A stretch of 64,000 nt of DNA from DATCJY01 sp036562565 (GTDB lineage Bacteria; Bacteroidota; Bacteroidia; Flavobacteriales_D; Sanyastnellaceae): contig DATCJY010000011.1 in NCBI GenBank assembly GCA_036562565.1, forward strand, positions 88,876 to 152,875, given 5' to 3'. The position numbers and the translations under genes are program-made. This document shows, piece after piece, positions 1 to 8,553 of this stretch (position 1 is the stretch's first letter; each line of letters starts with the position of its first letter). A model generated the notes under the pieces. The model saw nothing but the letters and a program-made list of their open reading frames with translations, made no database searches and was not told the origin of the DNA.

Positions 1-332
1 TTTGGCAACCTATCATTCATTACTCAATGCACCTCCTTGTGCCCGGTGCTATTGCTAATATCTTCTACCGCAATGAATGGAAAAAAGCTTGGTTGTTATT
101 TCTAACCACCATGCTTGTCGATTTGGACCATTTGCTAGCCACGCCCATTTTTGACCCCAGTAGATGCAGCATAGGTTTTCATCCGTTACACTCCTACTAT
201 GCTATTGTTGTTTATTTCTTGGCTTTTCTTTTTATCAAAAACAAAAACATACGCATACTGGCATTGGGCTTGTGGTTTCACATGTTTACAGATGCGTTTG
301 ATTGTTATATCTCATCTCTCGTACGAGCATAA
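1..332 (+). CDS. DUF6122 family small membrane protein, 5' end cut by window edge
   Basis: The reading frame is already open at base 3 and stops at 332. The residues before the first in-window Met (base 27) read like the family's usual start, an I-I-H-Y-S-x-H segment, so the true start is probably just upstream of the window. It has the family signature of two hydrophobic helices and a conserved V-D-L-D-H-L-L stretch, followed by a P-I-F-D-P-S-R-C-S block and an F-H-P-L-H-S motif. A second hydrophobic pair (I-V-V-Y-F-L-A-F and I-L-A-L-G-L-W-F-H) completes a short inner-membrane protein. The function of DUF6122 is not known. The conserved D and H residues suggest a metal site, which is my inference. 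Confidence 0.7.
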   Translation, partial: WQPIIHYSMHLLVPGAIANIFYRNEWKKAWLLFLTTMLVDLDHLLATPIFDPSRCSIGFHPLHSYYAIVVYFLAFLFIKNKNIRILALGLWFHMFTDAFDCYISSLVRA

Positions 333-365
333 AACCATTGTCAACTGAGAAGTTATATAAGCCGA

Positions 366-373
366 TAAGTTTG
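366..373 (+). promoter_or_regulatory. candidate -7 element of paaJ
   Basis: TAAGTTTG matches the Bacteroidota -7 consensus TAnnTTTG and lies 35 bases before the paaJ ATG. A TTG at 338-340 is a little too far upstream to be a good -33 partner, so only the -7 element is claimed. Confidence 0.4.
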
Positions 374-408
374 CATCTTTACGGCCACTATTTTTAGAAA
401 GCACATTT

Positions 409-1611
409 ATGAACGCATATATCGTTGATGGCATTCGCACGCCAATCGGAAATTTCGGTGGGACACTTGCATCAGTTCGTGCAGATGATCTCGCGGCACA
501 TGTAATCAAAGAATTGGTAGAGCGCAATAAATCCCTCCACCCCGAATGGATTGATGAAGTATTTATGGGTTGCGCCAACCAAGCCGGTGAAGACAACCGC
601 AACGTAGCACGCATGGCCTTGTTGCTTGCCGGCCTTCCGATAACGGTTCCGGGTGAAACCATCAACTGCCTTTGTGCATCTGGCATGGCGGCTACAGTTG
701 CCGCTGCGCGCGCTGCGCACTTGGGCGAAGGTGACATCTTCATCACCGGTGGAATGGAACACATGACACGCGGGCCTTGGGTGATTTCAAAAACATCCAC
801 CGCATTTGGACGCGATGCTCAAATGTTCGACAGCAGCTTTGGCTGGCGCTTTATCAACCCCAAGATGAAAGAAATGTATGGCGTAGATGCCATGGGCGAA
901 ACAGCTGAAAACCTTGCCGAGCTATATAACATTTCAAGAGAAGATCAAGACCAATTTGCATTGTGGTCGCAGCAGAAAGCCGCCCAAGCACAAGCTTCAG
1001 GAAGATTGCAACACGAAATTTCTCCGGTGATTATTCCACAAAAAAAAGGTGATGCCATTGTCTTTGCGAAAGATGAATTCATGCGTCCTACTACAACGCT
1101 TGAAGGCCTTGCGAAACTGAAACCTGCATTTAAGAAAGACGGTAGTGTGACTGCCGGCAACTCATCGGGATTGAATGATGGAGCAGCAGCGTTGCTCATC
1201 GCCTCTGAGAATGGTTTGAAGAAAGCGAACTTAATTCCCAAAGCGCGGATAATCTCCTCAGCAGTGGTGGGTGTAGAACCACGCATCATGGGTATTGGTC
1301 CGGTAAAAGCAACAGAGCTTGCTCTTAAGCGCGCAGGACTCACACTGGACCAAATGGACATCATTGAGCTCAATGAAGCCTTTGCAGCACAAGTATTGGC
1401 ATGCACACGCAACATGGGCTTGCAAGATAATGACCCACGATTAAACATCAACGGTGGTGCGATTGCATTGGGCCACCCGCTTGGAATGAGCGGTGCGCGA
1501 CTGCTTCAAACAGCTGCCATCGAACTGCAACTCAGCGGTAAGAAATATGCACTCTGTACCATGTGCGTGGGTGTGGGACAAGGATATGCTGCAGTGATTG
1601 AACGTGTGTAG
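409..1611 (+). CDS. paaJ: 3-oxoadipyl-CoA / acetyl-CoA C-acyltransferase (thiolase)
   Basis: This 400-residue degradative thiolase cleaves a 3-oxoacyl-CoA to acetyl-CoA and a shortened acyl-CoA. The nucleophilic Cys is C89 in the N-C-L-C-A-S-G-M motif. The second catalytic block G-G-A-I-A-L-G-H-P-L-G-M-S-G-A supplies the His, and the C-terminal C-V-G-V-G-Q-G loop the acid/base Cys. The I-E-L-N-E-A-F-A-A-Q and D-P-R-L-N-x-N-G-G-A stretches are more like PcaF/PaaJ (3-oxoadipyl-CoA thiolase) than like FadA or AtoB. The next gene is a PaaY homologue, which supports a phenylacetate or related aromatic-acid role. Without the rest of a paa cluster, a general beta-oxidation thiolase remains possible. 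Confidence 0.85.
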   Translation: MNAYIVDGIRTPIGNFGGTLASVRADDLAAHVIKELVERNKSLHPEWIDEVFMGCANQAGEDNRNVARMALLLAGLPITVPGETINCLCASGMAATVAAARAAHLGEGDIFITGGMEHMTRGPWVISKTSTAFGRDAQMFDSSFGWRFINPKMKEMYGVDAMGETAENLAELYNISREDQDQFALWSQQKAAQAQASGRLQHEISPVIIPQKKGDAIVFAKDEFMRPTTTLEGLAKLKPAFKKDGSVTAGNSSGLNDGAAALLIASENGLKKANLIPKARIISSAVVGVEPRIMGIGPVKATELALKRAGLTLDQMDIIELNEAFAAQVLACTRNMGLQDNDPRLNINGGAIALGHPLGMSGARLLQTAAIELQLSGKKYALCTMCVGVGQGYAAVIERV

Positions 1612-1687
1612 GCTCAGCAAATCAATGATTATTCAAGAATTCCAATATTCAGCAATTGGAGTTGATAGACTTCCATAAAGTAAAGAC

Positions 1688-2284
1688 ATGGCAAACATTT
1701 TCGAATTCAACGGTTATAAGCCGGTAATAGACGAGACAGCATTTGTGCATCCCAATGCGACTGTCACAGGTAATGTGATTATCGGCAAGCATGTCTATAT
1801 CGGGCCGGGTGCTGCCATTCGTGGCGACTGGGGGCAAATCATCATTTCCGATGGATGCAATGTACAGGAGAACTGCACCATCCATATGTTCCCCGGAGTA
1901 ACCGTATTGCTCAAAGAGAATGCGCACATTGGACATGGCGCAATTATTCATGGAGCCACCATTGGCAAAGATTGCCTTGTTGGAATGAATGCGGTGATTA
2001 TGGATCGTGTGGTAGTGGAAGATGAATGCATCATCGGAGCACTCACATTTGTGCCGGCCGATACAGTGATTCCCAAGCGCAGCGTAGCCGTTGGCAATCC
2101 TGCTAAAGTGGTAAAGCAAGTGAGCGACCAGATGCTCGAATGGAAAAAAGAAGGCACTAAAATCTACCAACAACTTCCGGCCGATTGCTATGCTTCATTG
2201 AAGCCATGCGAACCGCTGCGCAGTATTCCGGCCGATAGAAAAATACAGGAGGCAATATACAAGACCTGGGGCGAGACGAAATAA
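1688..2284 (+). CDS. paaY: PaaY-type hexapeptide-repeat protein (gamma-carbonic-anhydrase fold thioesterase)
   Basis: The 198-residue protein is a left-handed beta-helix with hexapeptide repeats from about residue 14 to 150 and a C-terminal helical tail. The three metal-binding His of the gamma-carbonic-anhydrase fold are visible: H66 (T-I-H-M), H83 (I-G-H-G) and H88 (I-I-H-G). The R-G-D-W-G segment at 45-49 is also diagnostic. PaaY proteins are thioesterases that remove dead-end CoA adducts formed during phenylacetate breakdown. It follows paaJ by 76 bases on the same strand, so the two are probably co-transcribed. The tail with Y-K-T-W-G fits PaaY rather than the shorter YrdA/CaiE relatives. 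Confidence 0.82.
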   Translation: MANIFEFNGYKPVIDETAFVHPNATVTGNVIIGKHVYIGPGAAIRGDWGQIIISDGCNVQENCTIHMFPGVTVLLKENAHIGHGAIIHGATIGKDCLVGMNAVIMDRVVVEDECIIGALTFVPADTVIPKRSVAVGNPAKVVKQVSDQMLEWKKEGTKIYQQLPADCYASLKPCEPLRSIPADRKIQEAIYKTWGETK

Positions 2285-2287
2285 GGC

Positions 2288-2761
2288 TTACTTCTTTCTC
2301 ACATAGTTAAACACCATTGCTTCCTTGTCTTCAAGCAACGGGTATTTGCCTACAATCACTTTGAGTGTATCGTCTGATATTTTCTCATAAGAGAGCACTT
2401 GAGGATAATCGTGCTTCTGATTGATGAACGTCATGGTATGGGAAGTGTGGCTCACCAACGGAAAGTCCACGATGCCTTGTCCCATTGCCTCTTCCACATC
2501 AGCGAGGTAGGTAATCGTGCCGTTGATTTTCTTAAGCTCAAGGATTTCATACACCACCGTATCACGGTCTTTAACTTCAAAACCTCTTCCTTTGAGATGA
2601 TCCGGACCAACAAGCGTCCACTCTTCATGTGCTCCTGAGGCCGCATCATACCATTGCCCCACAAGGATGTTCATGTCCATGCGCTTATGGCTCTGATCGC
2701 ACGCTAACAGTCCAATAGTTAATAGAAAAAAGGCACCAAGACGAATGGACTGTTTTTTCAT
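2288..2761 (-). CDS. DUF6265-type lipoprotein
   Basis: This is a predicted 157-residue lipoprotein. A short hydrophobic signal ends in a lipobox L-L-A-C with lipidated Cys21. The mature part opens with L-V-G-Q-W-Y and contains an E-E-W region and K-G-R-G-F, and near the end N-Q-K-H-D-Y-P-Q, the signature of DUF6265, a lipocalin-like small beta-barrel of unknown ligand. It is a tandem paralogue of the upstream gene, with the same block order (G-x-W / E-x-W / G-x-G-F / F-x-N-x-x-x-D-Y/F-P). The gap between the two is 6 bases, so they form an operon. It converges with paaY, ending 3 bases from its stop. Confidence 0.72.
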   Translation of the reverse strand: MKKQSIRLGAFFLLTIGLLACDQSHKRMDMNILVGQWYDAASGAHEEWTLVGPDHLKGRGFEVKDRDTVVYEILELKKINGTITYLADVEEAMGQGIVDFPLVSHTSHTMTFINQKHDYPQVLSYEKISDDTLKVIVGKYPLLEDKEAMVFNYVRKK

Positions 2762-2767
2762 AGAGCA

Positions 2768-3262
2768 CTAAACGTTTTTCTGTTTTACAAAATCAAAGAC
2801 AATGCGCGAGTATTTGCCGTCACGAGGTCCTTCAATATAGACCTGCATGGCGCTATCGGATTGCAATTGGTAAACAATTTTCTTTGGAAAATCATTGTTT
2901 TCGTTGGAAAAGACCAGTTTGTCCTTTCCTTCTGCTTCCAAAGGAAAAGGCACTACCTCAGGCGAAGCAATCTCTGAAGGACGGGCATAATAAACAAGTT
3001 TTCCGGCTTCCTCGGCAATGGATAAAAACTCAATGAAAGTGGTGTCATTACCATCCAATACAAACCCCTTTCCTTGAAGTTGCTTGTCTGAAGTCATGAT
3101 CCACTCTTCAATCTGATAGGTGCGATTGTCCATGTATTCCCAGCGTCCTTGGAGGCGTTTGAGATCAAAACAATCCGCAACTTGAGAAGAATGTGTGTCA
3201 CCGCAACCCACGCATACACCTGCTAGGCTGACCAAGAATGTTATTTTTCTCAGGTTAAACAC
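2768..3262 (-). CDS. DUF6265-type lipoprotein, tandem paralogue
   Basis: This 164-residue protein is first in a two-gene minus-strand operon with its paralogue. The signal ends C-V-G-C, giving a likely lipidated Cys20, with an alternative Cys at 17. The mature sequence has L-Q-G-R-W-E-Y, E-E-W-I-M, L-Q-G-K-G-F and S-N-E-N-N-D-F-P-K-K, matching the DUF6265 layout. The function is unknown. A TAnnTTCG element on the minus strand at 3268-3275 would place the transcript start within a base or two of the ATG, so this gene may be leaderless. Confidence 0.7.
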   Translation of the reverse strand: MFNLRKITFLVSLAGVCVGCGDTHSSQVADCFDLKRLQGRWEYMDNRTYQIEEWIMTSDKQLQGKGFVLDGNDTTFIEFLSIAEEAGKLVYYARPSEIASPEVVPFPLEAEGKDKLVFSNENNDFPKKIVYQLQSDSAMQVYIEGPRDGKYSRIVFDFVKQKNV

Positions 3263-3267
3263 GGTGG

Positions 3268-3275
3268 CGAATGTA
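3268..3275 (-). promoter_or_regulatory. candidate -7 element of the lipoprotein pair
   Basis: Read on the minus strand this is TACATTCG, a one-base variant of TAnnTTTG. It ends 5 bases before the start codon at 3262, so the expected transcription start nearly coincides with the ATG. Confidence 0.4.
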
Positions 3276-3415
3276 AGAAGACGCGTTTAGAAATTTGATA
3301 TTGACCGAGAAACGCATTCAAATTAACTGCCGGCAAGTCATCCGGTATGTGCAACCGATGCAATGTTTGTAACGTCATGCTCAGTACGGCAAGGAAACAA
3401 CTACTTTAGAAACTA

Positions 3416-6400
3416 ATGAAAATGAACCTTCTACACAACCTTAAGTACTTTACGCTGCTCTTCCTCTCACTCAGTTGCGTTACAATGCTTCACAGCCAGG
3501 TTGTAATCAATGAATTTTGTACTGCCAATTATACTGATTGGATTATCAGTGGTGAGAATGAAGACTGGGTAGAGTTCTACAATCCAACCGGTGAACCGGT
3601 GGACATCTCCGGTTACCATCTGAGCGATAATCCGAGCAACCCACAGAAATGGGAATTTCCTTCGGGTTCCATCGTACCGGCCAATGGATTCTTAGTTGTA
3701 TTGTTATCCGGAACAGGTGATTACGATCCGAATTTCCTTGGTTACCGCAATACCAATTTCAAGGTGACCCAAACCAATGGCGAGCCGCTCATTTTTTCCA
3801 ATACAAGCGGAACTATACTTGAGCAATACGACCTGAGTGTCATAGGAGCCTTCCAAGCCAATCACAGCTACGCACGCGTTACCAATGGCGGCAGCACATG
3901 GGCCATCCACACCGATCCCACTCCCGGAGCATCCAACAGTGGCCCGCATTACTCCGGTTATGCAGCTAAGCCGGTATTCAGCTTAGAAGCGGGATATTAT
4001 CCCGGCCCCATCAGTGTAACACTTACCGCTGAACCCGGATGCACGATTTACTACACCACCAACGGAAACAATCCTACAACAACCAGTACCCTTTATTCGG
4101 GCCCCATTACACTCAGCAGTACCACCACCCTTCGCGCTATTAGCATTCCGTCCGATCCGGATTTATTGCCCAGTCTAATCGAAACCAACACTTATTTCTT
4201 TGGTGACGATGTGCACACGTTGTACACGGTCAACATTGCCGGGCCTACCCTATCCGATGGTATGTGGTACGGTGATGAACCTTGTCATATTGAGTTCTTC
4301 GCACCTGGCGGTACGTTCCTGGTGGAGGCAGGTGGTGACTCCAACGAGCATGGCAACGACTCCAACGCATATCCCCAACGCGGATTTGACTATGTGACGC
4401 GCGATGCGATGGGTTATGACAACGAAATTCAATATCCGCTTTTCCATCAACACAACCGCCCAAGTTATGAGAGGTTAATCTTCAAAGCAGCTGCAAACGA
4501 CCAATATCCGACAGCCGGAGGAGCGCACCTGCGCGATGCATATATACATGAGCTCTCTGTATTGGGTAATCTCAATTTGGACGAACGAACCAGTCAGTTC
4601 TGTGTGCTTTATATCAACGGGGCTTATTGGGGAGTTTATGACTTCCGTGAAAAAGTGGATGATGTGGACTATACCGATTTCCACTTCAACCAACCGGAGG
4701 GAATGATTGACTTTATCAAGACTTGGGGTGGTACTTGGGTAGAGTACGGTTCTATGAACGACTGGAACACCTTGCGCAACTTCATTACCTCCAATGACAT
4801 GACTGTTGCGGCTAATTACAACTATGTACTTAGCCAATATGACCACATGAGTCTGATTGATTACTTCATTCTGAATGGATACGTGGTATGTACCGACTGG
4901 CTCAACTGGAACACGGCATGGTGGCGCGGAAGGCATCCAAACGGTGGTGCGCGCAAATGGCGCTATGTGCTATGGGACATGGATGCCACCTTTGGGCATT
5001 ACATCAACTATACCGGAGTTCCTAGCACCGGACCGAATGCTGCTCCCTGCCAAATAGAATCCATGGGCAACGTAGGAGGGCAAGGGCATATTCCCATCCT
5101 TAATGCATTGTTCAACAACACGGAATTCCTTGCGGATTATGTGCAGCGTTACGCTACTTTGTCCAACACCATTTTCTCGTGCGACCGCATGATTGCCGTG
5201 TTGGACAGCATGGCCGCAGTGATTGCCCCCGAGATGTCTCGTCAATGCGAGCGCTGGGGCGGATCTGTTGCCGGTTGGCAAAACAACGTACAAGCAATAC
5301 GCAACTTCATTCTGGCGCGGTGCAATGAAAACATCATCGATGGAATTGCCGATTGTTATGATGTGACACCACTACATGTCACCGTAGAAATCGAAGGAGA
5401 AGGTCAAATTCAATTTGAAACCTATACGTTTGACCACACCACCGCTCCTTTCAGCGGTACTTACTTTGCCGATTTACCTATTGACCTCATCGCATTTGTA
5501 GATGATGGTGGCACTATGTGCGGTTCGTTTGCGGGCTGGGAAATTGTGAGTGGCAGCGCCACAATTGCGGACCCGCTGAGCCCCAACACCACGGTTATCT
5601 TTCATTCCGATGCCGTAATACGTGCCGTATTCCAAGACCCCAATACCGGCCCAATAGTAATTACCACCGATATGAACTTGCCGGGTGCGGGAATCATCAC
5701 CGTGAATGGCATTGCTCAGGCGAGTTACCCTGGCAACACCACCATCAACCCCGGTGAAAGCACCTCACTCACTGTGACACCAAATGAGTGGTACACCTTC
5801 GACTATTGGGAGTCAGCCAATGGTACCTCATTCACCCCCGGCAATACGGCCACTGCAATATCCTTCTCTACTTGCCAAAGCGATACCATCACGGCTCATT
5901 TTACTTATATCCCAAACTTCATCTTGACCGTGAAAGTTGATGGCACAGGTGGCGGCTACATCCGCTTTGGCAATGACAGCATCACCACCACTCCGGCAAT
6001 CTATCATCTGGAAGGGGGCCTCAACTACAATTTCTCGGCCTATCCATACGATCAATGGTCTGTCTTCTCACATTGGACAATTGATGGCACGAACCCGATA
6101 TCACCCGATGAACTCACACCAAGCATCGTTCTGCAACTGTTGGCCAACGGTACACTCACCGCAGTGTTTACGCAGATTCCGCATCATGCCATTACCGTGA
6201 TGGTGGATCCTCCATACTCAGCGGGCACAGTCATCTTTGAAGAAGACTTTGTAACAGGCAACAGCTATACGACTGAAACCATGCGCAGCGAGATATTGGA
6301 AGGCAATAAATCGCTCTTGTTTGAAGCGCGCCCAAACGAGTACTGGAAATTCACCGGCTGGAGCTCCAAAGTGCACTCTCCATCGCCCAGTGCAAATCAG

Positions 6401-6754
6401 CCAACAGTGGCCTATAAATTCATGGCTCCTGATACGATTGTGGCACACTTCGAGAAAGAAGACTTCGTGGTGTTCGTGCCCAATTCATTCACACCGAACA
6501 ACGATGGCAAAAACGATGTCTTCAAAATCGAAGGCTCAGCCGTGGACATCGAAGGTTTCCACCTCATGATTTTCAACCGATGGGGTGATGTAGTATTTGA
6601 AAGCTATGACATTGACACCCCATGGGTAGGCGAAATGCAGAGCGGTGATTACTACTACACACCAACACAAGTTTACAATTACATCTTGAAAATAAAATCG
6701 GTGCATGAGCAGTCACCGCGCGAAATGAGCGGAACCATTCTTGTACTGCGATAA
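3416..6754 (+). CDS. T9SS-exported lamin-tail / CotH-kinase-like surface protein
   Basis: A 1112-residue secreted protein. After a signal peptide (to about residue 27, ending L-H-S-Q) comes a lamin-tail domain (about 28-170, V-V-I-N-E-F-C). A chitobiase/hexosaminidase-C-like domain follows (about 180-260, T-I-Y-Y-T-T-N-G). The CotH region (about 270-650) has R-L-I-F-K with K357 as likely nucleotide-binding Lys and W-D-M-D-A-T-F-G with D521/D523 as likely metal ligands. Three or four glycine-rich InlB-B-like repeats follow (about 655-1010). The C-terminal domain from about 1018 (V-P-N-S-F-T-P-N-N-D-G-K-N-D) is a gliding-motility/CHU_C type B T9SS signal. CotH proteins can be protein kinases, but the substrate here is unknown. 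A strong terminator follows. Confidence 0.85.
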   Translation: MKMNLLHNLKYFTLLFLSLSCVTMLHSQVVINEFCTANYTDWIISGENEDWVEFYNPTGEPVDISGYHLSDNPSNPQKWEFPSGSIVPANGFLVVLLSGTGDYDPNFLGYRNTNFKVTQTNGEPLIFSNTSGTILEQYDLSVIGAFQANHSYARVTNGGSTWAIHTDPTPGASNSGPHYSGYAAKPVFSLEAGYYPGPISVTLTAEPGCTIYYTTNGNNPTTTSTLYSGPITLSSTTTLRAISIPSDPDLLPSLIETNTYFFGDDVHTLYTVNIAGPTLSDGMWYGDEPCHIEFFAPGGTFLVEAGGDSNEHGNDSNAYPQRGFDYVTRDAMGYDNEIQYPLFHQHNRPSYERLIFKAAANDQYPTAGGAHLRDAYIHELSVLGNLNLDERTSQFCVLYINGAYWGVYDFREKVDDVDYTDFHFNQPEGMIDFIKTWGGTWVEYGSMNDWNTLRNFITSNDMTVAANYNYVLSQYDHMSLIDYFILNGYVVCTDWLNWNTAWWRGRHPNGGARKWRYVLWDMDATFGHYINYTGVPSTGPNAAPCQIESMGNVGGQGHIPILNALFNNTEFLADYVQRYATLSNTIFSCDRMIAVLDSMAAVIAPEMSRQCERWGGSVAGWQNNVQAIRNFILARCNENIIDGIADCYDVTPLHVTVEIEGEGQIQFETYTFDHTTAPFSGTYFADLPIDLIAFVDDGGTMCGSFAGWEIVSGSATIADPLSPNTTVIFHSDAVIRAVFQDPNTGPIVITTDMNLPGAGIITVNGIAQASYPGNTTINPGESTSLTVTPNEWYTFDYWESANGTSFTPGNTATAISFSTCQSDTITAHFTYIPNFILTVKVDGTGGGYIRFGNDSITTTPAIYHLEGGLNYNFSAYPYDQWSVFSHWTIDGTNPISPDELTPSIVLQLLANGTLTAVFTQIPHHAITVMVDPPYSAGTVIFEEDFVTGNSYTTETMRSEILEGNKSLLFEARPNEYWKFTGWSSKVHSPSPSANQPTVAYKFMAPDTIVAHFEKEDFVVFVPNSFTPNNDGKNDVFKIEGSAVDIEGFHLMIFNRWGDVVFESYDIDTPWVGEMQSGDYYYTPTQVYNYILKIKSVHEQSPREMSGTILVLR

Positions 6755-6774
6755 GTGTATTACATCAACAAGTA

Positions 6775-6816
6775 CGACAGCCATTTGCCTTCCTAGCAGA
6801 TGGCTGTCGCTTTTTT
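6775..6816 (+). terminator. rho-independent terminator after the CotH-type gene
   Basis: A perfect 10-bp stem (6775-6784 with 6800-6809) closes a 15-base loop and is followed within one base by six T (6811-6816). It separates the surface protein gene from pyrR. Confidence 0.9.
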
Positions 6817-6836
6817 GTGCGAAAAGCGCGAATTGG

Positions 6837-6869
6837 TTTGCTCCGATAGCGCAGAATCTCTTAGGTTTG
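6837..6869 (+). promoter_or_regulatory. promoter of pyrR-pyrB
   Basis: TTTG at 6837-6840 and TAGGTTTG at 6862-6869 are separated by 21 bases, a good match to the Bacteroidota -33/-7 promoter. The expected start of transcription lies about 9 bases before the pyrR ATG, which leaves no room for an upstream attenuator. Confidence 0.65.
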
Positions 6870-6882
6870 CAGCCGTCTTATT

Positions 6883-7422
6883 ATGAGTCAGATTACATTG
6901 ATTGATAGCAAACTGATGAGCTTGGTAATCACCAGGCTGTGCCATCAATTAATTGAGAATCATGATGATTTTTCCGAAACGGTAATTATTGGCATGCAAC
7001 CTCGTGGCATTCTTCTGGCAGAGAATGTGGTGGACAAACTGCGTGCTATTCAGCCCAAAAGCAATATCCGTTACGGCATCATCGACCCCACATTTTATCG
7101 CGATGATTTCAGGCAAAGCGGCAAGCAACTCATAGCCCGCCCTACTGAAATTCCTTTCAACCTCGAAGGTCAGCGCGTGGTACTCATTGACGATGTATTG
7201 TACACCGGAAGAACAGTTCGTGCTGGTCTTGAAGGCCTCATGGAATACGGCCGTCCGAAAAGCGTGGAACTGATGGTCCTCATCGACCGCAGGTTCTCGC
7301 GCCAGTTGCCCATTGAACCCACATACATCGGCAAAAGCATTGACAGCTATGACAATCAGGAAGTGCGCGTGATGTGGAAAAAAGACGGTGGTGAAGACAA
7401 AGTAATCCTGGTTAGCGATTGA
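6883..7422 (+). CDS. pyrR: PyrR-type uracil phosphoribosyltransferase / pyrimidine regulator
   Basis: The 179-residue type I phosphoribosyltransferase has the PRPP-binding motif V-V-L-I-D-D-V-L-Y-T-G-R-T at residues 99-111 and the I-G-M-Q-P-R-G flexible region near residue 46. The Y-R-D-D and L-I-D-R-R-F-S-R-Q-L-P-I stretches are diagnostic of PyrR. In Bacillus PyrR binds pyr mRNA leaders and also makes UMP from uracil and PRPP. Here the promoter lies directly upstream and pyrB follows after 9 bases, so no leader hairpin is seen that PyrR could act on. The enzyme role, or action at a distant locus, is more likely. Confidence 0.93.
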   Translation: MSQITLIDSKLMSLVITRLCHQLIENHDDFSETVIIGMQPRGILLAENVVDKLRAIQPKSNIRYGIIDPTFYRDDFRQSGKQLIARPTEIPFNLEGQRVVLIDDVLYTGRTVRAGLEGLMEYGRPKSVELMVLIDRRFSRQLPIEPTYIGKSIDSYDNQEVRVMWKKDGGEDKVILVSD

Positions 7423-7431
7423 AATTAAAAA

Positions 7432-8382
7432 ATGGAAAAAACACTTAGCATCAAGCATTTGCTCGGAACAAAAGACCTCACGTTGCAAGACGTAGAACTC
7501 ATCTTTTCCCAAGCAGATGAATTCAAAGAAGTGTTGAGTCGCCCTATTAAGAAAGTTCCATCTCTTCGCGATATCACGATTGCCAATATCTTTTTTGAAA
7601 ACTCTACGCGTACACGCCTGAGTTTTGAACTTGCTCAAAAACGTCTGAGTGCCGATATCGTGAACTTCGCAGCAGCGAGTTCATCCGTAAAGAAAGGTGA
7701 AACCCTTGTGGACACCGTGAACAACATTCTTGCGATGAAAGTGGACATGGTGGTGATGCGCCATGCCTCTCCGGGTGCTGCGCAATTCCTCAGTCAGCAC
7801 ATCAACGCAGCCATCGTCAATGCCGGTGACGGCACACACGAGCATCCTACACAAGCATTGCTGGATGCTTACTCTATTCGCGAAAAGCTTGGCACCGTAA
7901 AAGGAAAGAAAGTAGCCATCGTAGGAGACATCACACACTCCCGTGTGGCCCTATCCAATATCCACTTGCTCAAAACGCTTGGTGCGGAAGTGATGCTCTG
8001 CGGACCAACAACCCTTATACCGAAGCACATTGAATCGCTGGGAGTAAAAGTGGAGCACAACCTACGCAACGCCCTTGAGTGGTGTGATGTGGCCAACATG
8101 TTGCGCATCCAACTAGAGCGCCAAGATGTGGATGTGCGCTACTTCCCTAGCCTGCGCGAATACAGCCTGCAATACGGCCTGGACAAACAACTCCTCGACA
8201 GTCTGTCCAAGAAGATTGTCATCATGCACCCCGGCCCTATCAACCGCGGAGTGGAAATCACTAGCGATGTTGCCGACAGCGACCAAAGCATCATCCTGCA
8301 ACAAGTGGAAAACGGTGTGGCTATCCGCATGGCGGTTATCTACTTGCTCGCTCAGAATATTGAGACGAGGAAGGGGATGTGA
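7432..8382 (+). CDS. pyrB: aspartate carbamoyltransferase catalytic subunit
   Basis: PyrB joins carbamoyl phosphate and aspartate in the first committed step of UMP synthesis in the cytoplasm. The 316-residue length is normal. The carbamoyl-phosphate loop S-T-R-T-R is at 58-62, H-P-T-Q-A-L-L-D carries further active-site residues, and M-H-P-G-P-I-N-R-G near the C-terminus forms the aspartate site. It is translated 9 bases after pyrR and surely shares its message. No pyrI regulatory subunit follows, which suggests a trimeric enzyme without the allosteric subunit, unless pyrI lies elsewhere. Confidence 0.95.
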   Translation: MEKTLSIKHLLGTKDLTLQDVELIFSQADEFKEVLSRPIKKVPSLRDITIANIFFENSTRTRLSFELAQKRLSADIVNFAAASSSVKKGETLVDTVNNILAMKVDMVVMRHASPGAAQFLSQHINAAIVNAGDGTHEHPTQALLDAYSIREKLGTVKGKKVAIVGDITHSRVALSNIHLLKTLGAEVMLCGPTTLIPKHIESLGVKVEHNLRNALEWCDVANMLRIQLERQDVDVRYFPSLREYSLQYGLDKQLLDSLSKKIVIMHPGPINRGVEITSDVADSDQSIILQQVENGVAIRMAVIYLLAQNIETRKGM

Positions 8383-8408
8383 TAATTCTACGCAACCAAA
8401 TCAAGGAG

Positions 8409-8460
8409 TATTTAATCTACTCTATGATGATTGAATACCGAAGTCATAATAGATTAAATA
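8409..8460. repeat. imperfect hairpin between pyrB and the next gene
   Basis: An 11-bp perfect inverted repeat (8409-8419 with 8450-8460) is extended inward by a small bulge and five more pairs. It is AT-rich and lacks a following T run, so it is not a typical terminator. The rest of 8383-8553 shows no gene. Confidence 0.5.
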
Positions 8461-8553
8461 TTGACGTGGATAGTCACACAAGTATCTATGAGTTGACAAC
8501 ACATAATAACATTCCCTTCGTAATGCCAACCGTGTTATAAAACTTATTCCAAT

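Noticed and set aside
312..800. 162-codon frame antisense to paaJ
   Set aside because: It overlaps the conserved thiolase codons and shows no family features.
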